From: GCA-002722245 sp964230605
GTDB taxonomy: Bacteria; Bacteroidota; Bacteroidia; Flavobacteriales_C; GCA-002722245
Length of the DNA: 64,000 nt
Reading direction: 5' to 3'
Assembly (NCBI GenBank): GCA_964230605.1
Contig: CAXRIN010000058.1
Span: forward strand, 12,149 to 76,148
The number at the start of each line of letters is the position of its first letter. Within the stretch, counting starts at the first letter, position 1. Positions 1 to 7,661 of this stretch are shown here, one piece after another. Both the position numbers and the translations under genes were made by a program. Under the pieces are notes generated by a model. It had not been told where the DNA came from and made no database searches. It was given only the letters and a program-made list of their open reading frames with translations.

Positions 1-1
1 T

Positions 2-619
2 TTGAATATGAAAAAATTCAAAGCTCATTTTCCTAATATTTATAATAAATGTAAATCCTTGGGTATTGACCCTGCATTTGACTACATCCCTGTAGTTCCA
101 GCAGCTCACTATACTTGCGGAGGTATTGTTGTTGATGAACACGGGCAATCATCAATTAAAAACCTTTATGCCATTGGAGAGTGTTCGTGTACTGGATTGC
201 ATGGCGCTAACAGATTAGCAAGTAATTCATTACTAGAGGCGATTGTATTTTCACATCGTGCTTTCCTAAAATCGAGTGAAAATATTACTGCAAAGGATTT
301 TAAAAATAACGTTCCAAATTGGGATGCTTCAGGAACTGAAGCTCCTGAGGAAATGGTTCTTATCACTCAAAGTTTACGTGAAGTACAAGGCATAATGAGT
401 TCGTATGTAGGAATTGTAAGAAGTGATTTGCGTTTAAAACGAGCTTTGGACAGACTTGAAATTCTTTACCGAGAAGTTGAAGAATTGTACGAAAAAACAA
501 CTCCATCCCAAAAGCTTTGTGAAACAAGGAACTTAATTAATGTAGCCTATCTTATAATTAAATTCGCGTCGAATAGAAAAGAAAGTGTTGGATTACACTA
601 CTCGTTGGACTATAATTAA
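2..619 (+). CDS. nadB: L-aspartate oxidase, C-terminal part (cut by window start)
   Basis: This is the C-terminal 205 residues of L-aspartate oxidase, the FAD enzyme that oxidises aspartate to iminoaspartate in the first step of de novo NAD synthesis. The fragment carries PAAHYTCGG (residues 33-41), GLHGANR (65-71) and SNSLLEA (74-80). These are the substrate- and FAD-contacting motifs of NadB and differ from the corresponding GNSL stretch of succinate dehydrogenase. A helical C-terminal domain follows. The frame is open to the first base and begins there with a TTG, so the true start lies outside the window. It converges on the pyrophosphatase gene with only 30 bp between the stops. Confidence 0.93.
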   Translation: MNMKKFKAHFPNIYNKCKSLGIDPAFDYIPVVPAAHYTCGGIVVDEHGQSSIKNLYAIGECSCTGLHGANRLASNSLLEAIVFSHRAFLKSSENITAKDFKNNVPNWDASGTEAPEEMVLITQSLREVQGIMSSYVGIVRSDLRLKRALDRLEILYREVEELYEKTTPSQKLCETRNLINVAYLIIKFASNRKESVGLHYSLDYN

Positions 620-649
620 AAGTAAGGGCAGATTTTAAAAATGCTTAAC

Positions 650-1276
650 TTATTTTGCCCACTTCTTGATTTCTGCAAGCGTTGAAGAATCTCCTTCCCA
701 GTTTTGAAACTCCATTTTACCTGGTCCTTTGTATGATGCAAACCAAGTTTGGACGATTTGCTTAACAGATTCTGGCAATTCGTTGTAACTTGAAATTCCT
801 AAAACATTCAAGTCTTTATTAAGCGGAACAGCTATGATTTTATGATCTTCTTCGCCTCTATCCAAAAGTTTTAGCGTAGCAATAGGCTGAATAGCCAAAA
901 CTGATCCTTGCGGCACAGTTTCTCCTAATATTAAAACGTCTAAAGCATCTCCATCTCCACCTCTATCTTTATCCATTAAAGTGCCAGGAAGAAATCCATA
1001 ATTACCAGGATAAGGCAGAAATTTTACGACTCTTTCTTTACCATCTATGATTTCACATTCGAAGGATTTAGAGTCGTAATTATACTCATATTTATGATTA
1101 GTTCCAGCAGGAATTTCAATTACAGCCTGCATGTGACCAAGTTCATTTTTTAATGGCGTTTTCCTATGATCAGGAAGAATTTCTTTAGAAGCCGAATTTA
1201 GTCCATCAACTCCTACCCCGTCATTTCCGCACGAAAGAAGAAAAAATGAAGCAAGTAAAATCAAAAAGAATCTCAT
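650..1276 (-). CDS. Lipoprotein family I inorganic pyrophosphatase
   Basis: Soluble-type (family I) inorganic pyrophosphatase, which hydrolyses PPi to two phosphates. All expected active-site elements are visible: EIPAG (54-58), KYEY (62-65), YPGNYGF (89-95), the Asp cluster D108-x-D110-x-x-D113, DHK (144-146) and YK (182-183). The signature reads DGDALD where the family usually has Pro or Glu in place of the Ala. Unlike the ordinary cytosolic enzyme, it begins with a lipoprotein signal ending in LLSC (Cys16), so it should be anchored in the envelope. Its start codon touches the stop of the DUF4956 gene. It is the last gene of the four-gene operon reading from 4457. Envelope location is inferred from the lipobox. 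Confidence 0.93.
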   Translation of the reverse strand: MRFFLILLASFFLLSCGNDGVGVDGLNSASKEILPDHRKTPLKNELGHMQAVIEIPAGTNHKYEYNYDSKSFECEIIDGKERVVKFLPYPGNYGFLPGTLMDKDRGGDGDALDVLILGETVPQGSVLAIQPIATLKLLDRGEEDHKIIAVPLNKDLNVLGISSYNELPESVKQIVQTWFASYKGPGKMEFQNWEGDSSTLAEIKKWAK

Positions 1277-1914
1277 TACACTTGCTCTTTGTAATAAATT
1301 TTAACTTCAGCTACATCTTTAAGGAAATCAATATTTCCAACGCTTACTTTGAAAACCTCTAAACCAGTTCTCTCTTTTAAATCAGCAATTAACTCAGCTT
1401 CTTTCTCTGGTTTAATCATATCTATCTTCTCGTAAACTATAGTCTTACTTCTTTCATGATTATTAAACCAAATCGTTTCAATCCCATAGGTTGTTGCAAC
1501 TATCATAAGATCCACAAAAATAATCTCTACGTGACTGATTTTTTTATTTGATAATGCATTAATCATTGCCAAACCTATTACAATGAACAGATAAGTCATT
1601 TCCTTAAATGGAATTGTCTCTGTACGATATCTAATTATTCCAAAAACAGCGAATAATCCGAATGCGAATCCCATTTCCATGTTTGTTTTTCTAAAAAGCA
1701 CACAAACAAAGAAGGTAATGATGTTAAAAATGATGAATGTAAACAGGTAATCCTTATCTCTATTATTACGATAAAAGATGTATCGAACTGTTATAAATAG
1801 AAAAGTGAAGTTTAGTAAAAACTTAAAAATCAACTTCCAGAAATCGTCTGCATTGAAGATTTCCATTCCAAATAATCTAACAACTTCAGCTGTTTCCATT
1901 CCAAATATTCCCAT
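1276..1914 (-). CDS. DUF4956 membrane protein
   Basis: Integral membrane protein of 212 residues with about four hydrophobic segments (roughly 30-46, 56-73, 80-92, 105-120). They include the charged loop FGIIRYRTETIPFKEMTY typical of DUF4956. A soluble alpha/beta-looking C-terminal tail follows. DUF4956 genes are frequently neighbours of VTC polyphosphate polymerases and CotH proteins, and that is the arrangement here. The gene overlaps the VTC gene upstream by 29 bp and abuts the pyrophosphatase downstream, implying translational coupling. A role as the membrane partner of the polymerase is inference; no biochemical function is established for the family that I can name. Confidence 0.85.
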   Translation of the reverse strand: MGIFGMETAEVVRLFGMEIFNADDFWKLIFKFLLNFTFLFITVRYIFYRNNRDKDYLFTFIIFNIITFFVCVLFRKTNMEMGFAFGLFAVFGIIRYRTETIPFKEMTYLFIVIGLAMINALSNKKISHVEIIFVDLMIVATTYGIETIWFNNHERSKTIVYEKIDMIKPEKEAELIADLKERTGLEVFKVSVGNIDFLKDVAEVKIYYKEQV

Positions 1915-2680
1915 GATCTTGATGTATTTTGTTTAAATAGAGCATGTTGCTCTTGAATTTATTGTATTTAAGATGGCTGTTCAGTAATGTAGCACCTGAA
2001 GCATATTTGCTGAAACTAGCTTGACGAATTCCCTTATCCTTCAAAACCTGCATCACTTTTGAACTTCTGTTAACCTTTTCCTGCTTAACCTCTGCTATTA
2101 CTAAGTTATCTAGTTTCTTGTCTATTTCTCCTTTTGCAAAACCTAGAGAAAAGTCAATCGTTAATCTTTCTTTATCAGTTTTGCTCACCAAAGTTATTCT
2201 TGAGAAACTATTAGTCAAAACATGAATTAAATTATCCACCTCAAAAGGTGTTTTTTCATTCAAAAATTCGGTGTCAATCGAATCAAAATTGTCTAAATCA
2301 ACCCACGACTTAATTCGAGATTTTAAAGTTTTACCCTTATTATTCTTGAATTTAACTTCAAGGAAAGAAAGATCCGAACCAACATATTCTCTGTATCTTA
2401 CTTTATACCTGTTTTGCTTTCCATTTTGATGGGCAGTGAACATGTAAAAGTCTGATGTGTCAAAGTAATCGGTTTTATAGTTGGCAAATCTTTTCCCTTT
2501 TATTTCTAAAGACTTATAAAAAGGTTGCACAGCCTTTAAGATTTCCGGCAATAGTTTAGCTTCAAACACAAACTTTGTGTCTGTTCTGTCCATTAAACTA
2601 ACTCCATCCATTTCAGCCAAATTGATTGGCTCAAATGTTTGTAGTTCATTTACTACGCTATTTAACTGTTGCTTTTCCAA
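1886..2680 (-). CDS. VTC-domain polyphosphate polymerase
   Basis: Bacterial VTC-domain protein (264 residues), a tunnel-fold enzyme whose yeast relative Vtc4 makes inorganic polyphosphate from ATP. Key basic and acidic residues of the tunnel can be seen: RTDTKF with Lys36, RYKVRYREY (91-99) with the Arg-x-Arg pair, LEVK (E108, K110), KTLKSR (117-122) and IAEVK with Glu198. It has no transmembrane segment or signal peptide, so it should act in the cytosol, probably against the DUF4956 partner. It overlaps both neighbours (23 bp with the CotH/beta-helix gene, 29 bp with DUF4956). Some bacterial VTC-like proteins are uncharacterised, so the exact product is inferred. Confidence 0.85.
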   Translation of the reverse strand: MEKQQLNSVVNELQTFEPINLAEMDGVSLMDRTDTKFVFEAKLLPEILKAVQPFYKSLEIKGKRFANYKTDYFDTSDFYMFTAHQNGKQNRYKVRYREYVGSDLSFLEVKFKNNKGKTLKSRIKSWVDLDNFDSIDTEFLNEKTPFEVDNLIHVLTNSFSRITLVSKTDKERLTIDFSLGFAKGEIDKKLDNLVIAEVKQEKVNRSSKVMQVLKDKGIRQASFSKYASGATLLNSHLKYNKFKSNMLYLNKIHQDHGNIWNGNS

Positions 2681-4457
2681 ACTCGTTCCCGTATAGAATC
2701 CCTCTTACGTCTTCAGTATATTTATCTACAGATTTACCATCTAGCGTTAAACTAGATTTTGTTTCAATCAAGAAATCCTTTTTAAAATCATTATACTTAA
2801 TGTTTGTTCCTTCAATTACGGATGGTCCAAATTCCTTTTTCTTTTGAAATGCACAAAAAACAACCTCGGAATTCTTTACCTCAGAATTAGCAATTTTTAT
2901 TGATGATTTGTCTTTTGCAGTGATGGCTAATGACGCTCCATCAATTACAATTTGATCAACATCCATAGCACTTGCCTCTCCAGAACTTAAAGCTTTATCA
3001 GCTACTTCAATAAACGTACAACCAACAATTTTCACTTGACTTCCAGAAACATCGATTCCATCATTTCCTAATTTCCTAAAAGTCGTATTACTTATTAATC
3101 CATCACTAAAATCAGCATCGAAAGCATCTGAAAAAGTATTTTCAAACAAACAACTATCAACTACAAAAGGATATGAACGGAACAAATTCAATCCATCCTC
3201 ACTTTGATTATTCAAGAATTTACTATTCTTTACTGTGACTGGTGATTCATAAAAAGTGACTGCACTTGGCAATTTCCAATTCATGAATTCCAAATTCTTT
3301 AATCCATCAAATGTGGCATTTTTCACACTAGATGGCAATTTTGCATTTATTACATGTAAACCTCTTCCAGAAGAATCGGATGTGGTAATTGTAAGTCCAT
3401 TTATTTGAACAGGAGAAAAACTCAAAATGAAACCATCATTTATTAAATCTATTTTTTGTCCTTCAGAAAACTCAATTTTCACACCCTTTGGAGCAATTAC
3501 GTTATCGGAAATTACCGTTTGATTATCCTTTAATATATACTTCCCATTTTGTTTGTGGAAATACTTTAAAAATGCATCTTGATTAAAACAAGAAACTGTA
3601 TCAACAAATAAATTTTGAGCTTTAAATGTTTTTAGTTCTATTCCGCTCGACTCAACTAAACTCTTCTGCTCATCAGTAAAACTTAAAGAAGCCATCAATT
3701 GATTATCTCCTTCCAACTTTCCTCTTACATTGTCTGCAGTTGCTTCTTTTTCGAAACGAGCATAAGGCTCTATTAAATTAGAAACAGGGTTAAGATAATA
3801 AACAAAGCTAATATGCTTGCTTTCAGATAAATTAAAGGCTTTTAAAGTAGATAAGACTGTGATTGTTTTTTCCCAATCAAACAAACATTGCGTTGCTAAC
3901 ACGTTTGTTTTCCAACTTTGAATTCTAGACTTTAGTTTAGTAATTCCTTCATCTGTAATTCCTTTTGGTGTAGATAAAACATCGAGATCTTCATTAACAA
4001 TAGAGAATAAAATTCCCTCTCTGTTACTATTACTTTCAATTAATTGCTTTTCAATCCCTTCTTGATAAAAAGCTTCACCTAGAGTATCCTTGAATTGAAC
4101 CCCCATTAAAGAACAATCAAAACCAATTAATTTTTGTGCTTTTAAAGCTTTTTGAAATGAAACTAATTGTTTAAATATAACCTGATCATCTTCAGAAGAT
4201 ATCCAGAAAAAATCTAATTCTCTTTTACTTAGTAGAGTGGATTTCTTTTTAGTTGAAAGCGTGAACCCATTTTCGTTTTTAATGATCTCAACTTTAACCT
4301 CTTGGTCATCAAATTTAGCTTTGTACTTTTTGTCTTCATTAATGGAATTTAGTTTTGCATCTAACTCCAAATCAACAACAATTTCAGCCTTGTTTTTCTT
4401 ATCTCCACAAGACAATAAAATCAAGCTAAACAAGCCTAAAGTGAATATTCTTTTCAT
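2658..4457 (-). CDS. Lipoprotein with CotH-like N-terminal domain and right-handed beta-helix
   Basis: 599-residue lipoprotein (LLSC lipobox, Cys17). The N-terminal half resembles a diverged CotH protein kinase: YQEGIEKQLIE (131-141) plus NREGILF (145-151), and YYLNPVSNLIEPYARFE (220-236), correspond to the CotH blocks usually written as E-x-F-D-K-x-L-L-E, REG-x-x-x and YNPVTGxLEPIGFD. The Asp that normally ends the last block is Glu here. From about residue 310 to 575 the protein turns into short repeats of a right-handed parallel beta-helix, as in pectate-lyase-like surface proteins. It is the first gene of the operon, with a -7 box at 4472-4479. CotH assignment is by motif reading only. 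A pure beta-helix protein is the alternative. Confidence 0.65.
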   Translation of the reverse strand: MKRIFTLGLFSLILLSCGDKKNKAEIVVDLELDAKLNSINEDKKYKAKFDDQEVKVEIIKNENGFTLSTKKKSTLLSKRELDFFWISSEDDQVIFKQLVSFQKALKAQKLIGFDCSLMGVQFKDTLGEAFYQEGIEKQLIESNSNREGILFSIVNEDLDVLSTPKGITDEGITKLKSRIQSWKTNVLATQCLFDWEKTITVLSTLKAFNLSESKHISFVYYLNPVSNLIEPYARFEKEATADNVRGKLEGDNQLMASLSFTDEQKSLVESSGIELKTFKAQNLFVDTVSCFNQDAFLKYFHKQNGKYILKDNQTVISDNVIAPKGVKIEFSEGQKIDLINDGFILSFSPVQINGLTITTSDSSGRGLHVINAKLPSSVKNATFDGLKNLEFMNWKLPSAVTFYESPVTVKNSKFLNNQSEDGLNLFRSYPFVVDSCLFENTFSDAFDADFSDGLISNTTFRKLGNDGIDVSGSQVKIVGCTFIEVADKALSSGEASAMDVDQIVIDGASLAITAKDKSSIKIANSEVKNSEVVFCAFQKKKEFGPSVIEGTNIKYNDFKKDFLIETKSSLTLDGKSVDKYTEDVRGILYGNEFGKATVK

Positions 4458-4471
4458 TCGAAAATTTTGGG

Positions 4472-4479
4472 CAAATGTA
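4472..4479 (-). promoter_or_regulatory. Bacteroidota -7 promoter box for the CotH-VTC operon
   Basis: The minus strand reads TACATTTG here, an exact match to the Bacteroidota -7 consensus TAnnTTTG, 14 bases before the ATG at 4457. No clear -33 TTTG is visible at the usual distance. The position fits a promoter for the four-gene operon ending at 650. Confidence 0.45.
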
Positions 4480-4494
4480 GAACAAAATTATAAA

Positions 4495-4731
4495 TTATAC
4501 ATATTCACCTCGATGAGGCTTTAGGTCATCCCTTAATTGAATCATATAATTTTTAGTAGTCAAAATATACGCCAAATAGTAATGGGGAAAAATCTCATCG
4601 CAATCAGCTGTTGTATTTTCTAAACCTTTAGCCTCAATATACTCTCTTACGTGCTTAACATGATGCTCTGCAACCTCTTTTGCATCAATACTTCTTAAAT
4701 CCCAAATCAACTTTATTTTCTCATCACTCAT
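4495..4731 (-). CDS. Small acidic/helical protein of unknown function
   Basis: 78-residue protein starting MSDEKIKLIWDLRS, which I do not recognise with certainty. It is soluble, carries a His-rich stretch AEHHVKHVREY, and ends DLKPHRGEYV. The frame is open further upstream to 4860. The extra N-terminus would read through the terminator hairpin at 4835-4855, so the start at 4731 is preferred. A TATTTTTG promoter-like box lies only 5 bases upstream of this ATG (4737-4744), which would make the mRNA nearly leaderless. It stands alone between the CotH operon and the M20 peptidase gene. Confidence 0.7.
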   Translation of the reverse strand: MSDEKIKLIWDLRSIDAKEVAEHHVKHVREYIEAKGLENTTADCDEIFPHYYLAYILTTKNYMIQLRDDLKPHRGEYV

Positions 4732-4736
4732 AATTT

Positions 4737-4744
4737 CAAAAATA
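4737..4744 (-). promoter_or_regulatory. Candidate -7 box of the small 78-residue gene
   Basis: The minus strand reads TATTTTTG, matching TAnnTTTG, with only 5 bases to the chosen ATG at 4731. If used, transcription would begin at or within a few bases of the start codon. No -33 element is evident, so the call is tentative. Confidence 0.3.
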
Positions 4745-4824
4745 AAGCTTCGTTTTGACTTATATTTCTTATCAGATAAAATTATTAAAATAAGTAATTG
4801 CTTTATTCTACTTAAAGAGATCCT

Positions 4825-4855
4825 AAAAAACAAAAGCCACGCTTCTTGCGGGGCT
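4825..4855 (-). terminator. Rho-independent terminator after the M20 deacetylase operon
   Basis: Stem of eight positions (AGCCACGC at 4835-4842 with GCGGGGCT at 4848-4855, one mismatch) and a 5-base loop. On the minus strand it is followed by TTTTGTTTTTT. It lies about 100 bases downstream of the argE-like stop at 4955 and reads in the same direction. Confidence 0.75.
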
Positions 4856-4954
4856 ATCATTTATCCATTCTAGGATGCCTAGATTTTTACTAGGACTTTT
4901 ATTGTATCCATTGCAAAGATGGTGAATCAACTTCATAATTGAGGAAATTGAATC

Positions 4955-6022
4955 TTAAGAAACCTTTAACTCTTCTCCCAATTGAGTTAACACTGAGATA
5001 TATTTTGGGATAGCTTGTTCTAATTCTTCTATATAAATAAATTCATCGGCAGTGTGAGATCTTGCTGAATCTCCAGGACCCATTTTTACGCTCTCACAAG
5101 GCATAAGTGCCTGATCTGAAAGGGTTGGGGACCCGTATGTGTTGATTCCTAATTTTTCGGCAACTATCCTAATTGGATGATTTGGATTAACTCCACTTGA
5201 ATTTAATCTGGTAGATCTTGCTATTACTTCACAGTTAACATTAGATTTAATAATATCCAAAACTTCCTGGTTTGTATACTTATCATTTACACGAACATCC
5301 ACAACAAAATCGCATTCTGCGGGAACAACATTGTGCTGACTACCAGCCTTTATAACGGTAACACTCATGCTTATTCCCCCAATTTCATCCGAGTGATTTG
5401 GAAAGTCATAAGTATTAAACCAATTAATGTCTTCTATAGCTCTGTAAATTGCATTTACGCCTTCTTTTCGCGCTGCGTGACCAGATTTACCTTTTGCCTT
5501 ACAATCCAAAACCATTAAACCTCTTTCGGCAATAGCAATGTCCAACAAAGTAGGTTCACCAACTATAGCGAAATCAATTTTTGGCAACGAGGGAAATAAG
5601 TATTCCATTCCATCTTTACCACTAATTTCCTCTTCTGCTGAGGCAGCAAAAACCAAATTAAACGGTAAGTTTTCTTGGTTATAAAAATGAAGAAACGTTC
5701 CCAATAAAGTCACTAGAGCTCCTCCCGCATCATTACTTCCTAAGCCATATAATTTGCCATCTTGAATCTGTGCCTTATAAGGTTCTTTAGTGTAGCCTTT
5801 ATTTGGCTTTACCGTGTCTAAATGTGAATTTAAAAGGATAGTATACTTATCCTCTGAAAAATTTTGATTTTTAGCCCAAACGTTGTTTTTATCTCGAACG
5901 AAAGGAACTCCATTTTTTGCTAAGATATTCTCTATATACTCTGCTGCTGGTTCTTCTTCTTTACTCAAAGATTTTATATCTATTAAACCAGCAAGTGTTT
6001 CAACAGGATTAATAGGCATCAT
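4955..6022 (-). CDS. argE: M20 family deacetylase, acetylornithine deacetylase-like
   Basis: 355-residue zinc hydrolase of the M20/ArgE/DapE family. Metal and catalytic residues are visible: H67 and D69 in SHLDTV, D98 in GSNDAGG, the catalytic Glu in AEEE (130-132), E156 in GEPT, and the C-terminal His in RSHTADEF. Bacteroidota use an enzyme of this type to remove the acyl group from N-acetyl- or N-succinyl-ornithine in arginine synthesis. No other arginine gene is nearby. It overlaps the RemB/Wzi-like gene upstream by 14 bp and is the last gene of that envelope operon, so a role on an N-acetylated sugar or peptide precursor is possible. The gene symbol is therefore tentative. MM at the start leaves 6022 or 6019 equally possible. 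Confidence 0.8.
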   Translation of the reverse strand: MMPINPVETLAGLIDIKSLSKEEEPAAEYIENILAKNGVPFVRDKNNVWAKNQNFSEDKYTILLNSHLDTVKPNKGYTKEPYKAQIQDGKLYGLGSNDAGGALVTLLGTFLHFYNQENLPFNLVFAASAEEEISGKDGMEYLFPSLPKIDFAIVGEPTLLDIAIAERGLMVLDCKAKGKSGHAARKEGVNAIYRAIEDINWFNTYDFPNHSDEIGGISMSVTVIKAGSQHNVVPAECDFVVDVRVNDKYTNQEVLDIIKSNVNCEVIARSTRLNSSGVNPNHPIRIVAEKLGINTYGSPTLSDQALMPCESVKMGPGDSARSHTADEFIYIEELEQAIPKYISVLTQLGEELKVS

Positions 6023-7661
6023 AGTAGAAGTTATTTAAGGTTGTTCTTAAACCAACGTATACAAAACGAGTTTCGTTTGACGATAGAGTTTTTCGTGATA
6101 GAGAACGATCCGTTAATCCGATTTCGAAATATAAACGAGCTCTTGGGTTCACCATAAAAGCATATCGAACATCCATATAATTCAATTTATTTAAGTCACC
6201 TTGACCAATCGAGTATCCAGTTAATCCTTCATCTCCATTAATATCTACACGATTAGTATTGTATCCATAAAAGATATTTCCACCATGGTTTACTCCTAAA
6301 GTATCTCTTCCTATTTCCGACCACACCACTTTCAAAGTAAACTTATGACGCTTGTATTTATAACGAACGATTCCCACAGCCTCCTGGAAATTTGCACCAA
6401 GTGGATGAGCCAAAGGCTCATTCATTTGAGTGTGAGCATTGGCACTATCAAAATGAGTATAAGTAAATGGACGAACAGCGTTATATTCTAACTGAGCACT
6501 TAATCCGTAAACGTTAGCAATATTATATGCTTTAACTCCGATTTGAGCTCCATATTTATTTCGCCAAGACCCGTTAAAATCCCTGAAATCTTGGGTATTA
6601 AATTCGTCTAGAATAAACTGCCCATAAGCCGTAAACTTATCTGAAATCTTATACTTAGCCGTAGCTCCCAAAATCACATTATCAGCCGATCCATTTTGCC
6701 ATTCAACCGGTCTCATAAAAATTACCGGATTCATATATTGCCAATCAAATCCTTTGTCTGCTTTTAACCAAGAAACCGATTCGTAAAGGGAAAAGTTAAT
6801 TTTCTTTGTAATATTCCAGCTTAAATAATGAACAGCTAGGTACTTTTGCGTCCAGTTTTGATCTGCATTTGCTCCAGGTCCAAAACCAATATGGCTTAAT
6901 TGTGCCCAAAGATTTACGTACTTAATATTCCAAACATTCGTTTCTAATTTGAAATAAGGGTAGTTGAAAGCATTATCACTCAATAATAGCGATCGATAAC
7001 CATCTCCTAAGAAGTTTTTCCCGTGTCCTAAATAAGCAGTGAAATACTTATTTCCTCTATAACCAACAGCACCAGAAGCAAAAGCCCAGTCTGCTCCTGC
7101 ATTTTCTTTGAAAATCTTATATCTTCCTTGTCCAGGAACTACATATCCAGACTGCGCATAGCTGTTTATGTATGGCAATAATTTCGCTTGATTTTCATAA
7201 AAAGCGGACTCAAAAAACACTTTTTCGCCAATTTGTCCGGATAACCAATAACCTCTCGTATTATTCCAAAAGTATTCCTTCAAATAAGCTTCACGACCTG
7301 TTTGTAAACCCAAAAGCATATTCCCGCGGATTTTTAACCCGTCGTTATTGACATATACCAGATCCTCATCCATTAACTTGTTTTCAGACCATCGTAAGAA
7401 TTTCGCCCAATTTGAAGTTGGCAATAAATATAACCTGTTCGTATCCGTAACCGTTGAATCAATCGAATCCATATTGATTACCTTTTGAACATCCTGGTAG
7501 AAATATGGCTTAATAGAAGTGTGACTATTGGATTTTGTTTCATTAAGGTACATCTCAACAAATGCATTTTCGTCGTGATCCAAAGGATAAAATAATTGCT
7601 GAGCGTAAGAAACTGCCACTCCGAAAAATAGAATGGCTAATAAGCGAAATTTAGTAATCAT
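6009..7661 (-). CDS. RemB/Wzi-like outer-membrane beta-barrel protein (copy 2)
   Basis: 550-residue exported protein with a signal peptide ending near VSYAQQ and the rest rich in alternating aromatic/polar beta strands. The block GHGKNFLGDGYRSLLLSD (212-229) is the hallmark shared by flavobacterial gliding protein RemB and the Wzi capsule-assembly family. Wzi is an outer-membrane barrel and lectin that holds capsular polysaccharide at the surface, and RemB is a mobile cell-surface protein needed on some surfaces. The last residues form an amphipathic strand ending in aromatic residues, as in outer-membrane barrels. It is a paralogue of the next gene upstream, overlaps it by 11 bp, and overlaps the M20 gene downstream by 14 bp. 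Confidence 0.78.
   Translation of the reverse strand: MITKFRLLAILFFGVAVSYAQQLFYPLDHDENAFVEMYLNETKSNSHTSIKPYFYQDVQKVINMDSIDSTVTDTNRLYLLPTSNWAKFLRWSENKLMDEDLVYVNNDGLKIRGNMLLGLQTGREAYLKEYFWNNTRGYWLSGQIGEKVFFESAFYENQAKLLPYINSYAQSGYVVPGQGRYKIFKENAGADWAFASGAVGYRGNKYFTAYLGHGKNFLGDGYRSLLLSDNAFNYPYFKLETNVWNIKYVNLWAQLSHIGFGPGANADQNWTQKYLAVHYLSWNITKKINFSLYESVSWLKADKGFDWQYMNPVIFMRPVEWQNGSADNVILGATAKYKISDKFTAYGQFILDEFNTQDFRDFNGSWRNKYGAQIGVKAYNIANVYGLSAQLEYNAVRPFTYTHFDSANAHTQMNEPLAHPLGANFQEAVGIVRYKYKRHKFTLKVVWSEIGRDTLGVNHGGNIFYGYNTNRVDINGDEGLTGYSIGQGDLNKLNYMDVRYAFMVNPRARLYFEIGLTDRSLSRKTLSSNETRFVYVGLRTTLNNFYYDAY

Noticed and set aside
626..660. GGGCA/TGCCC pairing between nadB and the pyrophosphatase gene
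   Set aside because: Only five base pairs around a 25-base loop and no clear T-run; not convincing as a terminator.
4732..4860. N-terminal extension of the 78-residue small protein
   Set aside because: It would be translated from the terminator hairpin at 4835-4855 and across a promoter-like box at 4737-4744.
4869..4894. Three CTAGG-type half sites forming alternative small hairpins
   Set aside because: The stems are only five to six base pairs and there is no gene downstream in the same direction that they could regulate.
4823..4936. 37-codon leftward ORF after the M20 gene
   Set aside because: It ends inside the T-run of the terminator, which is a typical chance effect, and has no supporting similarity.
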